NCBI RefSeq assembly: GCF_001625215.2
Contig: NC_030381.2
Location: forward strand, 4,303,131-4,367,130
From: Daucus carota subsp. sativus
Taxonomy: Eukaryota > Streptophyta > Magnoliopsida > Apiales > Apiaceae
Direction of reading: 5' to 3'
Length of the DNA: 64,000 nt
Numbering within the stretch: position 1 is the first letter of the stretch; each line of letters begins with the position of its first letter. Both the position numbers and the translations under genes were made by a program. The notes beneath the pieces were generated by a model, which saw only the letters and a list, made by a program, of their open reading frames with translations, did no database searches and was not told the origin of the DNA. Below, in pieces: positions 34,803 to 47,967 of the stretch.

Positions 34803-35180
34803 TCATGCATCCATGCTGGGGAAACAGCTCTTCATCAACAGCTGCTTCAGCGCTGAGATGAGCTCTTCCGTCGGCTTCTCTGGCGGTGACCTGGACTCCT
34901 CACAGAAGCTCGCGTGCCGCTCCAGAGCCTCCTCCTTGCTGATCCTCCAGCCAGATCTCTTGATCTCCTCCTTCACCGCCTCGCCACACAGCCCGCAGAT
35001 CCACCAGCCTTCATTCCTCTCCCTAACACGAGCAATATACGCAATGGTACACTCCTCTATTAACTCGCAGCACTGGCACTTCACCACTTCAAGCGGTCTG
35101 TTCACCACATCATCATCATCATTCTCCGCTGATTCAGCTCCTGTCACCTTGACAACCGCGGTCTCCTCCGTCTCCATCAT
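34803..35180 (-). CDS. DUF1677 family protein, short form (copy 5)
   Basis: A 125-aa short form, one residue different from copy 3 (CGEAV instead of CGEVV), with the complete cysteine core and the same 32-codon deletion of the tail. Start at the MM pair (35180), TATA box at 35263-35270, 72-bp minisatellite downstream. CGEAV is shared with copies 7 and 8, so it is the ancestral short-form residue and copy 3 carries the change. Function unknown. Confidence 0.85.
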   Translation of the reverse strand: MMETEETAVVKVTGAESAENDDDDVVNRPLEVVKCQCCELIEECTIAYIARVRERNEGWWICGLCGEAVKEEIKRSGWRISKEEALERHASFCEESRSPPEKPTEELISALKQLLMKSCFPSMDA

Positions 35181-35262
35181 GACTAATTTAAGTGAAAAAA
35201 ATTCTTGAATGCACAAACTAAAACCGAGAACTGAATTAAATACAAATGAACAAACGCTATTG

Positions 35263-35270
35263 TATTTATA
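35263..35270 (-). promoter_or_regulatory. TATA box of DUF1677 copy 5
   Basis: TATAAATA on the minus strand, about 83 bp upstream of the start codon. Confidence 0.6.
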
Positions 35271-35699
35271 TTCTCTTTCTCCCACCCGGAGCCTTGAGAA
35301 TAGACAAACTCAGTACAAATAAGGAAAATGTATGAGATCATATACATCGATCTCCGAGCTGCTCTAGGCTCTTGGCTGTTTGTAATTAACTGACGCTTGG
35401 GAAATTTCTAGGAGCCCGAGTGCACTGGCAATGCTTATCAGTTTGTGGTTTATATTTAGAAAAGTAAGGGGCATTACGTCTGTTTGTGTAGTGTGCATCT
35501 CTATCCCATTATGAGTTCTTTCTCTTGTACTATCTGCTCTCATCGTATACAATTCTTATGTTTTCTTTTCTCTGTGCTAGCCATCGTCCTGGTCTCATAC
35601 TCTTCGTGCTTCGTTATATGTGATCTACTGTATTCTATATGCTGATTTTATGTGCACAAAAATCTCTACTAATAAAAAAATTTCATCTAAATAAAATGT

Positions 35700-36170
35700 A
35701 GTTGTTGGGCACATACTCGCAAGATCCAATTAAGAAACATCAACTGGGATCTTCTGTTCTTTAGAACCATGGTGACCTTCTTACACCTTGCCCAAAGAAG
35801 AAAAGATGAGCCATGCACTTCTCCGGTCAGAATTCTATTGAGCCAAGGGATGTGATTAGCATGTTTGCACCGTCACCTGGTTCACACCCAAGTGGTGCTA
35901 GTGGCAACACACAGGCCCCTGGGTGGAAACCTGAGGATCAAAGCAAGTAAACAACCTCTGAGGAACTTGAGGGCACCGAATGAGAGGATGCTGCACAACT
36001 GAATCTTCAATCAGCTCGAACCTCCTCCGCTTTCTTCTCTACCACTCTTTACTGAAGACCCCTCGCAGTTATTCAACATGACCTGATCAGCTGAGTGTGT
36101 TGCACTTGCACTTCCCCTGTAGTGATGAAGTTACTAATTAGGAGTAGGCAATAAGAAAAGGCTAAAACCC
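35700..36170. other. GC-richer unrecognised block (U3)
   Basis: Near-identical to 22824-23290; see there for the conserved open stretch and its stops. Confidence 0.35.
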
Positions 36171-38548
36171 TCTTGACTATCCACATGCATTCCATTGTTC
36201 AATTCTACTTGCAAATTTTTGCTGGTAACTAGTATATTTTATATGCACTTAAAAATGTGTATCAAATTATGAAAAAAATTGTAAAAAAATGAGAGACATG
36301 GACCGAGTAATTAGCAGGCAACAAGAAAAGGCTAAAACTTAAGTTTCAGTGAGCAAATAAAAGGAGCATGTTTGCTAAAAAGTGAAGGCCTAATCTTATC
36401 AGTGCTCATATCAGTAATAGATCAGCATGAGCAATTCAATTACTGTTTAATTACCATGGGTCTCCCTATGTGAGCAAAATTATATGCAGCAAAAAAGTCA
36501 AATTAACCAACAGGAAAGTAGAAATTTATTTTAAAAAAATGTTAGATATATTTTTTCCACATAAACGCATAAATGTGTTGTTTTACTTTTTTTTTCTAGC
36601 TAAGAAAAAACTACAAGATGAATTATTCATTATATATATATCATATTTAATTATATTTCTTGTGAAAAATGTCAATGAATTTAATATATACCATTATTAT
36701 ACATGGATTTAATTTAAAATATCTATAGAAAAAAAAAATTACCTCTCAAGCCCGGGTTCGGCCATCCGTCTTGATATTCATGGAGCATTTTCTTCATTAT
36801 TCCTGCAAACATTTCATATAAATCAGCATAAAAATATGAAAGATGACTTTTGAAAGATAAACACTTAAAAAAAAATATAAATAGTTAATCTTACATTTTC
36901 CGTGAAGAACATTAATTTGAGTTGAATTAGATCTAACCTTCATTCAATCGGATTAAGATATAAAAGAAGCAAGACATTTGGGATTAGATCTGAGATCAGA
37001 TCTGAGATTATACAAACGTACGCTCACTCTATGTTGAAACAAGATTAAAGTAATACAATTGTTTGTGTGATATATATATAAAATGATTGATTACATCTAG
37101 ATTGGTGATTTGAGAATTAAAGAACGATGTTGCTCTACGATTATGGATAAATAGACGGATAAAACGAGAACTACGTGTGGTTCTGTGATGTATATAAAAT
37201 GAAATCAATCAGATTTAGATCGGCGATGGAGATTTGAGAACTTATGGATGAGGTAGTTGAAGGAATAAAAATATAACGACGGATAACACAAGAAGCAAGA
37301 AAGGTGAGAAATTCATACATAAATATGTGTATATATGAGATCGTATGATAAAATTAAGTTATACTCTAAATATGTTAGTGGAGATTTACGAAGTCATATT
37401 AAACTTAAAAGTACAGATAGAACGAAACGTAGATATTCAATATATTGTACTTGAAATAATTGTGAAAAAAGTATGCATTAAATGCTACTCAAACACAAAC
37501 CACTAAATATAAATTAACAAAAACTAGTATCATCATCCGTCGGTTCACTCCCGGTATCGCACGAACCTTCTAGAGCCTCGCTGAGACTTCGAGAGACTTA
37601 AACGGGCTCTAGACAAGTTAAACCGTCAATCCTTGATCCCATCCCATTTCACTAGGCCCATCCCCACCCATCAGGCCCATCTAAACCCTATCGTGACCCA
37701 ACTCAAGGTTCATACTCATGCCCATGAACATATTTTAGTTTCTAGTTAGTAGTTTGTACTAATATACATATATAATAAGATTATGATAATAATTTATTAA
37801 GTTTTAATTATAATTCTTTTAAATCTTTATCAATTAATTATTTTCTTAGAAGTAATTGAAAAACAATTAATATTGTTTTAAAAAATTATTTATGATTCAT
37901 TTTTTTGAATATTTGAATAATTTAATGACAAAGGTTTAACATATAAATTGAGTGCAACATGGTTTGTTGGACAATATTCTACTTGTTGAACAATTAGAAG
38001 ATAAATTAAGTGCAACATAATTTGTTGGGACAATGGTTTATCGGACAATAATCTACTTATCAATATATATATTTTTAATATAACTATAACCATGCATGGT
38101 GATCCATGATATTGATTCCGTATAAGCGTGTTCAACACAAGTTATATGAAAAAATTATTTTTTTTTGTTTAATAAAGTAGAAATGTTTTCTCATCTATTT
38201 TCAACTATGCTTATAAACATAATCAGCTAGACATCGGAAAAATATTGATAAATTTTTCAAATGAGTGTGAGAGAGGGAGCAGAGTGGAGAGAAAGGGGTG
38301 TAGAGTGGGGTGGCTGGGAGAGGCAGGAGGAGGTGCAGAGGGGTGGCACAGTGGCCAGTCGGAGCCTTCTCTGGCAATATGAGTATCTTCAGTTCCGTTT
38401 CTTCGAGCCATTCCTAAATAACATTTATATTAAGGTTTATACTCGAGTTTTGAAATAGTATATATCTTAACCAATCAGGAAACTGAGTAATTTTTCTTGA
38501 AAGTTCTGCATCTTCCCAAAATACAGCCGAGTCTACCGTAGTAGTTGT
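36171..38548. other. AT-rich spacer between S and L subunits of U3
   Basis: Near-identical to 23291-25676. The L subunit starts near 37373. An 80-codon plus frame at 36470 is AT-driven and not kept in the other units. No gene is supported. Confidence 0.5.
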
Positions 38549-39059
38549 AGGGGAGAGTATGGGCCGGTTCGGCTCGGTTTTTGGACAAAATCGGAACCGG
38601 AATCATATATGTTCGGTTTTTAAAATCGAAAACCGCAACCGCCGGTTCAGTTTTGGATTCGGTTTCGGTTTAAAAATCCCGGTTCGGTTATAATCGGCTC
38701 GATTTCGGTTACAAAATCGATAAATATCAAATATAAAAGCAATATACAAATAAGATAAATTAATGTACGAAATTCATACATAATAATTAATAATAAATAA
38801 TAATTAATACAAGAGTAGTTTAGCATAAATAATAGGAGTATATTATTCTAGTGTTCAAATTTCTAACAGTGAGAGTCTAAATTGCCTTGTGGATGCTGTA
38901 AGATCATAAGTCAAGGCAGTATCACATAATAGTCTAGCTTAGCAGCAATTCGCCATATTTCATTTGTTATTATTACATATACACCACTAGAGTTGAGCAT
39001 GAGTTAAATAAGAATTTTAACACTGAGAGGAGAAAAACGTATTTAAGTGAACAACTACT
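38549..39059. mobile_element. Insertion with 8-bp direct repeats, hAT-like (U3 copy)
   Basis: Same insertion as 25677-26187, flanked by GTAGTTGT (38541-38548, 39060-39067). Confidence 0.5.
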
Positions 39060-39247
39060 GTAGTTGTTCTCTAAGCCTTGCTCTATAATTTCAAGCAACA
39101 AAGAAACAGCAAACCTGCCAACATAACCAAAGGACCTTTGAACATAACCAAAAATCTTCATTGTTGCCTAAAAATAACATATTTATGATCACGACATTAT
39201 ATCCACAATTATGGAGTAATATTCTTATCCGATTTCAATATGTTTAT

Positions 39248-39458
39248 ATTGAGGAATAAAATATAATGTTAGTTTAGTCTTTGTAACTGAGTAGGTATTG
39301 GCAGTTACTAAGACTAAACTATCAATATATTTTATTCCTCAATAATTTATCAATATGTTTATATGGAGGAATAAAATATAAGGTTAGTTTAGTCTTTATA
39401 ATTAAGTAGGTATTGGCAGGTATAAAGACTAAACTATCATTATATTTTATTCCTCGAT
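39248..39458. mobile_element. Two adjacent hairpin MITEs (U3 copy)
   Basis: Same pair of hairpins as 26376-26585 (39248-39343 and 39363-39458). Confidence 0.7.
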
Positions 39459-39557
39459 AATTTATGCTGTAAGCCAACGCTTTGTTTAAGTTTCTTCAGA
39501 ATAACATAATACCGGTGAACACTCTCTTTTTTATAACAAGTCAATGCATCCCCGAGA

Positions 39558-39820
39558 ATGTCCAAAGTTCTCCTCCACTTCTTCTTATTCAGTTTCTTTT
39601 TTATTCTCCTAAACTTATTTATTTATTTATTCCTTACTAATATTGCTGGGCATTGGCCTTCAGCTGGAGCATTTTTCTTCATGAACCAGATGCCTGAGTT
39701 TCTTCAGTTTGGTTTCTTGGTTATACGACATTGCACCAGAAGCAGCCACTTGAACTCCCCCTCGGTTTTCCTGTCGATGCCGCTTGTGCTTACTCATCCA
39801 CAATATTCTCCGTGATTGCT
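39558..39820. repeat. Conserved subunit block (L version)
   Basis: Near-identical to 26686-26945. Confidence 0.5.
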
Positions 39821-40239
39821 AAATAACATCCAAAAAACAAAGCAATACACTGCAAGCATATATCTCAAACATTATAATGACCTGAAATTAAGATAAAATC
39901 CAAAACTGTATGGAATATATGTGTATTGATCACTCCTACGGTTTCAAACAAACTCATGTTTATCAGTATACTGCACTATGTTTAGAAAGTAGGGGGCAGT
40001 ATGTACGTATGTGTGTGTAATGTGCATCTCTATCTCTCCATCCTCTTATATTATCATATATAATTCTTGTTTCCTTTCTTTTCTTGTTATAATTGTATAA
40101 TCTGAAATCTTTTGTGCATCTCTAATCACATGTGTGAATTTTGCAAAGAGGCCTCACATCTTGAAACGGAGGGGGTAAAAGATACAAAATGACGTGTTCA
40201 TTTATTCAAGAAATAACAAGCACGGAAAAATCGGATGTA

Positions 40240-40475
40240 ATTACCCTGTACAAAAGAATCAAAATATAACGAAATAACTCAAGCTTTTTCGATATACTGC
40301 ATGTCGGGGGAGTGAGAAGCCGAACAAATCAAAATATAATAAAATAATTCTAGCTTTAATTATTGATATAGTGCATGTTGGGGAAATAAGAAACCGAACA
40401 AATCAAAATATAACAGAATAATTCTAGCTTTTTTAATATATGGTGCATGTGAGGGAAATGAGAAGCCCGGCTTCT
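40240..40475. repeat. 72-bp minisatellite, about 3 copies
   Basis: L-subunit version, near-identical to 27370-27605. Confidence 0.8.
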
Positions 40476-40804
40476 ACATTTATAGATGCAAGACTAATAT
40501 ATAGATAATATGAGACTATTGATAAACTCGGCATACGAATGGTTCTTGATCAACAAAGGGAGCAGAAAGATTTATTCAATTCGTTCGACAAACAAACTTA
40601 GACACTGAATTAGTAAAGATCCAGTGCCAAACTATTGCATTAGCTAAGCACCTTCACTTCCTCAAATTCATTTTTTTAATTTCCTAATCTAATTTATTTA
40701 TTTTACAAAGACAGTTAATTTATTGTGATTGAAGCATCGGCCTTCTTTGGAGTATTTTTCTTCCAGGAGATACACTGAGTATGTTTGGTTCGAGGTCCGC
40801 TGTT

Positions 40805-41274
40805 TCAAGCATCCATGCTGGGGAAACAGCTCTGCGACCTCACGAACTTAGCTCGGGTGAGATCCGACCCGTCTCTGCCCTGCGGAGTGCTTGGTTTAGA
40901 CCTCACACTGGTTGGTGACACCAAGCTCCTGATCACCAGCTGCTTCAGTGCTGAGATGAGCTCTTCCGTCGGCTTCTCTGGCGGTGACCTGGACTCCTCA
41001 CAGAAGCTCGCGTGCCGCTCCAGAGCCTCCTCCTTGCTGATTCTCCAGCCAGATCTCTTCATCTCCTCCTTCACCGCCTCGACACACAGCCCGCAGATCC
41101 ACCAGCCTTCGTTCCTCTCCCTAACACGAGCAATATACGCAATGGTACACTCCTCTATTAACTCGCAGCACTGGCACTTCACCACTTCAAGCGGTCTGTT
41201 CACCACATCATCATCATTCTCCGCTGATTCAGCTCCTGTGACCTTGACAACCGCGGTCTCCTCCTCTCCATCAT
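40805..41274 (-). pseudogene. DUF1677 long form with N-terminal frameshift (copy 6)
   Basis: Compared with copies 2 and 4, one C is missing from the plus-strand tract 'ctcctccctctcc' near 41260-41266. This shifts the frame at about codon 4-5 after the MM start. From the usual start the product would be nonsense. The downstream frame, including the whole cysteine core and the long tail, stays open, and an in-frame Met (41206, MVNRPLEV...) could give a 133-aa protein lacking only the acidic N-terminus. The TATA box (41356-41363) is intact. Either a fresh pseudogene or a sequencing/assembly indel in a short homopolymer-like tract. Confidence 0.8.
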
Positions 41275-41355
41275 GACTAATTTAAGTGAAAAAATTATTG
41301 AATGCACAAACTGAAACCGAGAACTGAATTGAATACAAATGAACAAACGCTATTG

Positions 41356-41363
41356 TATTTATA
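41356..41363 (-). promoter_or_regulatory. TATA box of DUF1677 copy 6
   Basis: TATAAATA on the minus strand, at the conserved spacing. Confidence 0.55.
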
Positions 41364-41463
41364 TTCTCTTTCTCCCACCCGGAGCCTTGAGAATAAACAA
41401 ACTCAGTACAAATAAGGAAAATGTATGAGATCATATACATCGATCTCCGAGCTGCTCTAGGCA

Positions 41464-43250
41464 CTTGGCTGTTTGTAATTAACGGACGCTTGGGAAATTT
41501 CTAGGAGCCCGAATGCACTGGCAATGCTTATCAGTTTGTGGTTTATATTTAGAAAAAGTAAGTGGCATTACGTCTGTTTGTGTAGTGTGCATCTCTATCC
41601 CATTATGAGTTCTTTCTCTTGTACTATCTGCTCATCGTATACAATTCTTATGTTTTCTTTTCTCTGTGCTAGCTAGCCATCGTCCTGGTCTCATACTCTT
41701 CATGCTTCTTTATATGTGATCTACAATATGATATGCTGATTTGTTAACTTATTTTTTGCCTAAAGCTTGATTAAAAGTTTTTTAAAATATCTTGATCGTG
41801 TGCTAGCACAACTGATTTTTTGGGTTAAAAATCGGTGGATATAAAACTCGGTCAAAAATTATATTAATCGGTCAAAAATCTGTCAACATATTAAAATTGT
41901 AAAAATTTGGGGAAAAGAATTTAAAAAATTAAAATAATTATATATATTATAAATATTATTAAATAAATCCCGATTAATAAATCGAATAATCATTGTGATT
42001 AGTCATCGATTTTCCGACAAAACGCTAATCGATTGTTTGTGATTTTCGCTTTTTACAATACTACATCATACATATTTTAAATATTTTATTTATTTATTTA
42101 TTTAAAAATTTAAGTTAATACAATCCTATATTCAAGTCCTTCACTTCTTGTAAAATTAGAAGGATGGATTTCTAGTATTTTAATACTGATCATCTAATGG
42201 AATTTCAAATAAAGAAAGTCTTGAAAATTTTAATATTAGATCTTTCTCCGTCTCCGTTCACTATATATATGGATTTAGACAATATATTTTCTAGTGTTAA
42301 AAGCAAAAGTGTTGGTTTAAATGCAAAAAAAATGATCGGAGATCACACGTCTGTGTTACCATTGATATCAAATGATTTCACTATATACATGAATATCATC
42401 ATAGTATTGATAACACGTGATTCGGTATCACCGTCGGTCTTTAAATAAAGTGTCGCAAAAATTAGCGGATTGAATATCAAATATTTTAGCGTCGTGGATG
42501 GGCAATGAATTTTCGAACACAAACTAAAAACAACAAAATTCTTTGAGCACTTTTCACTCTCTCCCATTCTTCACTCTTTCTCAGCAGTTAATACTCTCGT
42601 TCTTCACTCTCTCTCAACGGCGAATACACAGTGACAACGGGGAAGGAAAATAACAATCTACGAGTGTACGAATCTTCAGAAAATAATCGAGGTTTCACAG
42701 ATTTAGAGTTATACAATTAGCAATTAGGGCTTCTTTCAGCAATTTAGGGTTTCAACACGTAGCAAATTGTGTCTTTTTCGGCGATCGAGAGTTTCAACTA
42801 TTTATGATTATACATCAATTGGAACTTTTATCTGACGTGTTATAAAGACATCACAATTAAAAAGTAAGATAAATACAAATATAGTTGACTGTCGTGAACG
42901 ATCTAAAATAGATGTAATAGTATAAGCATAGTGACGTTTAACTTATTTTTCAACACAACATATACAAAATGATCTAAAATATATAAATGTAGTACCTGAC
43001 GTATTACCTTTTTTCTCCGAATAATATGGACTTTATGTAATGACGCGACACAATTAAAGATTATTACCGTGCCTGAAAAAAAATAATCAAAATCACATAT
43101 ATTTCTTTCCGGAAATAGTATATACAAACAATTGAATATAATTTTCATGTACAAACAAATCAAAATATAACCAAATAAATAATTACGAAAAACTGAATGC
43201 TATTATCATTTACGAACAATTTGAATTCCGTCCATGTAAATATTAACACA
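41464..43250. other. AT-rich spacer upstream of the L gene (U3)
   Basis: Near-identical to 28593-30381. No gene is supported. Confidence 0.55.
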
Positions 43251-43490
43251 TAGGGGTGGCAATATCAGACACGACCCGAACCCGCAACCCGATTTACTGA
43301 GACAAAATCCGAAAGTGACCCGAAAATCACCCGATTGACACGAAATGGACCCGAAATGACCCGAAATTAGAATTTCGTTTCTAATAACTTCAATTTTCAG
43401 TTTTATTTAATTTTAAGTAATTTTAGCTTGACCGAAATCGACCCCATTGCTGACACTAACACTACCCGTTGCCCGAAATTGCCACCCCTA
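43251..43490. mobile_element. hAT-like MITE (U3 copy)
   Basis: 240 bp, TIRs TAGGGGTGGCAAT / ATTGCCACCCCTA, flanks TTAACACA and TTAACACC. Confidence 0.88.
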
Positions 43491-45059
43491 TTAACACCAC
43501 CTCCATATTCTATGAAACCTCAAAATTATAATTCTCTTATACACTTAGCCAAGGACCTTAATTGTTTTAGAGACATAATTTTCTTCACCATTTTAACACT
43601 TAGCCAAGAAACTTGTTTCAGACAGATATTAAGAAGTTGATTTATCAAGTAATCCATATGTCTCACTTAATTTTATGCATTTTTTTCACTATTCAACAAG
43701 TATTTCAATACTCTTATAAAATATAATTTGATAACTAATTTTTAAGATTTTTTCCGGAATAAAAGTTTAGATATTAAAATTTTATGTAGATAAAAATATT
43801 TTTAAAATAATTACAAAATTATATTTTACACAAATATTAAAATGCCTGCGCGTTCTGTTCCTCGATACCGGGCAGGAGTATATGTTACTCAGAGGCAAGG
43901 AGGGAGTAGCGGACAAAGACAGACGAGAAAGAATATAGTTCATGGGAGTTTTAACAAGTCTGACAAGACTATTGATGAAATAAGCATAAGAATGGTTCTT
44001 GAACTTGGTGAGGTGAAACATTAATTCATGAAAGCAATTACACAGCTGAATTAATCTTACCTCTTAAGTCAGGGTCCGGCCATCCATCTTGATTTTTATG
44101 GAGCATTTTCTTCATTATTTACTGCAAATATTTCATATAAATCAGCATAAAAAATATGATAAATGACTTTTGACATGTAAACACTCAAAGAAAAATACAG
44201 ATATTTAATCTTACATTTTTCACGAAAAACTTTTGAGTTGAACTAGGTCTAAACTTCATTCAATCGGATCACGATATAAGAGGAGCAAGACACCTGGAAG
44301 TGAAATTAGATCTGAGAATATACAAACTTACACTCAATCAGTGTTGGAACAAGATTAAAGTGATGCAATTGTTTGTATGATATATATAAAATGATCGATC
44401 ACATATATACTGGTGATTTGAGAATTAATGAATGATGTTGCTCAACGATTATGGATAAAAAGATGGATAAAACGAGAACTACGTGTGGTTTTGTGATGTA
44501 TATCAGATCTAGATCGGCGATGACGATGACGATGGGGATGTGTGGTTCTGTGATGTATATCAGATCAAGATCTAGATCGGCAATGACGATGACGATCGGT
44601 ATTTGAGAATTCAGGGATGAGGTAGTTTAAAGAATATAAATATAAAGACGGTTTAGTGATGTATATAAAGTGAAATCAATCAGATCTTGATTTTTATATC
44701 GGCGATGACGACGACGATTTGAGAATTTAAGAATGAGGTAGTTCAAAGAATATAAATATAAAGACGGATAACACGAGAAGCAAGAACTGTGAGAATTTTA
44801 TACATAAATTCAAGATGTTATACCCACCCGGTTCACTCAGCTTGCCCCCAATCTACCTCGAGCCCACTAAAACCTCAGTGAGACTCCGAAGAGGCCCAAA
44901 TGAAAAAGGCTCCAGACAAGTTAAAGAGCCAATCCTTGATCCCCCGTTCCACTAGGCCCCATCCTCTCCCACTAGGCCCCACCTAGGTCTTATAAAGACC
45001 CAGCTTGGAGTTTATCTTCGGGCCCACAAACTATTTAGTAGTTTGTACTAAAATAAAAC
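43491..45059. other. Right-hand spacer of U3
   Basis: As 30622-32201. The minisatellite at about 44490-44720 is shorter by one 'tctagatccaga' segment. A (TA)n run follows at 45060-45080. No gene is supported. Confidence 0.55.
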
Positions 45060-45120
45060 TATATATATATATATATATATGCATTGTTACTGATAGAACC
45101 CCAGGGGTTTTTTTTAACGT

Positions 45121-45337
45121 GGAACCCGCAGCCGCTACCATTCGGGTGCGCACGAGGTAAACCCACGAGCTCACGTAATAGCCTACAAACTACGTGAACA
45201 AGGTAAACCGCACTTAAGCGCGGCAGGCTTTGATCCAAGAGGCATAGCCACACATTCTGCTCCCTTCGGGAGTCGAACCTGTGACCAAGAGGATACAAGT
45301 CCCCTCTTTTAACCAGCTGAACCAACCCTTGCGGGCA
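45121..45337 (-). mobile_element. tRNA-derived SINE, Au-like, start of U4
   Basis: Identical in layout to 32264-32480, with box A region and box B GGTTCGACTCCCG. Confidence 0.78.
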
Positions 45338-46582
45338 TCTCTTAGGTACGTTAATTAAGATTTCGCAGGAGAACTTGTCTTATTTTATAGTTTTGTATTC
45401 TCCAGTTGAATTTTGTATTTAGTATTTGAAATCATGAGAGATTTTAACAATTGATTTCAAAGAGTCTATTCAAAATTTTGGGTTTTGCAACAACATTTAC
45501 CTTGTTTGTAGTATAAATTAGGTTTCTCGAGCAGAATTCGCTTTATTGTGTAGAATTAATATGATATTTACGTAAAATGCGTTCAGGTGTATAATTTTGC
45601 CTTATTTCTAGTATCGTGTTTATATATTATATATTAAAATTATTTTTGAACACACAACGATGCAAAAATTATTTTGTATTATTAATATGATATTTACATA
45701 TAATTTTTTTAATATAACGATAACCATGGTGACACATGATATTGATTCCTCATAAGCGTGTTCAGCACAAGTTATATGAAAAAATTATTTGTTTTGTTTA
45801 TAAGAAAGTAGTGATGTTTCCTCATCTATTTTCAACATGCTTATAAACATAATGAATAAGACATTGAAAAATATTGGTAAATTTTTCACTTAAAAAAGAG
45901 ATGATGAGAAGGAGAGAGGGAGCAGAGTGGAGAGAAGGGGGCGTAGCCGTGTAGGGCGTGGGGTGGCTGGGAGAGGCAGGAGAAGGTGCAGAGGGGTGGC
46001 GTAATGGCTCAACCAGTCAGGGAACTGTGTAATTTTTTTGAAAGTTCTGCATTTTTCCCAAAATACAGCCAACCACATTATTCCATTGATCTCAAGCTAC
46101 AGTAGTAGTTGTTCTTTAAACCTCGCTCTATAATTTCAAGCAATAAAGAAACAGCAAACCTGCAACAACAATTACCAAAGGACCTTAGAACAAAACCAAA
46201 AATCTTCATTGTTGCCTATAAATAACATATTTATTGTTGTGGTGTCCAGCATATCCGTAACTCGAAACGTGGCGCTGACTGCTACACTATGAAGGTTATA
46301 GTTGAGCTATCTCCAAGAATTAGCTGGTTTTGGTGTAGTGGTAAGCGCTTGGATCCTAACATTGATGATCAACTATATCCACAATTATGGAGTTATATTC
46401 TACGCGAGTTCAATTTATTTATGCTGCAACGCTTTGTTTAAGTTTCTTCAGAATAACATATTTTTACAAGGGACATTCTCCTTTTTATAACAAGTCAGTG
46501 CAGAGCCAAGAATGTCCAAAGTAATAATAGAGAAAAGTTATACAGAAACAACTATGTTGACGGACATTAGATCATATTTAAA
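45338..46582. other. Start-of-unit spacer of U4
   Basis: Near-identical to 32481-33725, with the tRNA-like insertion at about 46234-46368. No gene is supported. Confidence 0.55.
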
Positions 46583-46850
46583 ATGAACGGCATTCATCCT
46601 CCACTTCTTCTTTTTCAGTTTCTTTTTATTCTCCTAAACTTATTTATTTATTTATTTCTTACTAATATTGCTGGGCATCGGCCTTTAGCTGGAGCATTTT
46701 TCTTCATGAACCAGATGCCTGAGTTTCTTCAGTTTGGTTTCTTCGTTATACGATATTGCACCAGAAGCAGCCACTCGAAGTCGAACTCCCCCTCTGTTAA
46801 TTTTCCTGTGAATGCCGCTTGTGCTTACTCCTCCGCGATATATGTGTATT
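46583..46850. repeat. Conserved subunit block (S version)
   Basis: Near-identical to 33726-33990. In this unit it is separated from its DUF1677 gene by the CACTA element. Confidence 0.5.
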
Positions 46851-46978
46851 ATCACCCCTTAGGTTCTAAAAAACTCATGTTTATCAGTATATTGCACTAT
46901 GTTTAGAAAGTAGGGGGCAGTATGTACGTGTATGTGTGTAATGTGCATCTCTATCTCTCACTACAAGAAAAGCGCACA

Positions 46979-47579
46979 TAACCGACCAATAAAACCGACC
47001 GACGGACTTGGTCGGAAATAAAGAGCACATAACCGACCGACGTACCGACCAAAACAACTCCGGTCAGAAATGTGAGGGTCATTTCCGACCGACATTACCG
47101 ACCACCCAAAATCGGTCGGTTAAAAGGGGGTGGGCCCCATTCCCTTGCTTTTTCTCAGCTGACATGGACGCCGCGTCAGCGAGACCACATAACCGACCGC
47201 CACAAATCGGTCGGTTTTAGACCAGAAGCTTCGCATCTGAGCCCGGATTTTCATTTCCAACCAAGTCATTTCCGACCAAGTTGTGACATTTCCGACCAGC
47301 CTGGGTGTGTTACAAGTGTCGTCTGGTGATTGGCTCAGGGGATGAGCTGTGACCACATAACCGACCGCGCATTATCGGTCGGTTTTAGACCAGAAGCTTC
47401 ACAGTTGTGCCCTGTTTATTTTTCCGACGAAATCATTTCCGACCAAGTTCTGACATTTCCGACCAACCTGGCTGTGTTTGCCTGTGTCAGCCGGTGATTG
47501 GCTGAGGAGATGAACTGTGGGGACCGCCGTGACATTTCCGACCGCCTTATCTTTATATAGCGGTCGGAAATGACTTTTC
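46979..47579. repeat. Left subterminal repeat array of the CACTA element
   Basis: More than a dozen copies of ACCGACC/GGTCGGT or TTTCCGACC(A/G) motifs in both orientations, separated by unique text. Two related segments (near 47200-47240 and 47375-47415) share 'tcggtcggttttagaccaga'. In En/Spm such arrays bind the TnpA protein and overlap the promoter. Confidence 0.85.
47552..47560 (+). promoter_or_regulatory. Candidate TATA box of the TNP2 gene
   Basis: TTTATATAG at the inner edge of the left subterminal array, about 410 bp upstream of the transposase ATG. A possible leader intron runs from a donor at 47673 (ag|gtatga) to the AG directly before the ATG (47966-47967), which would shorten the mature leader. 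Inferred only. Confidence 0.4.
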
Positions 47580-47750
47580 AACTTTTTTAGTTAGATTAAG
47601 TCCCTCACCTCACCAAGTCTTATTGTTAATTTAGCATAATTATATATTTGTGGAAGAGAAAAAAATTTGAAGGTATGAACTAACCTTAAAATGTTTGTCT
47701 TCTTTTTTGAATATATTTCTAATTATGAAATGTGTAATTTTGGAATTGAA

Positions 47751-47822
47751 GGTGAAGTTGAAATTATAGGTGAAGTTGAAATAGGAGGTGAAGTTGAAAT
47801 AGGAGGTGAAGTTGAAATTGAA
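47751..47822. repeat. 18-bp tandem repeat, 4 copies, in the transposase leader
   Basis: Four copies of ggtgaagttgaaatagga with small changes. A short plus frame through them reads GEVEIGG repeats but cannot be spliced in frame to the transposase, so I treat it as leader or leader intron. Confidence 0.7.
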
Positions 47823-47967
47823 CTTGGAGGTATGAAATGTTTGTATGTGTATATATGTGTATATATGTGTATATATTTGTGTATATAATTGTGTATATAA
47901 TTGTGTGTATATATATGTGTATGTGTGTGTATATTGTTTTGAGTTGTTTGTGTATGCTTGTATGTAG

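Larger units (their letters stand above)
32264..45120. repeat. Tandem unit U3
   Basis: 12,857 bp, SINE to SINE. Equivalent points in U2 lie about 12,875 bp to the left; the left part of U4 lies 12,857 bp to the right (33033 to 45890). S gene at 34803, L gene at 40805 (frameshifted). Confidence 0.88.
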
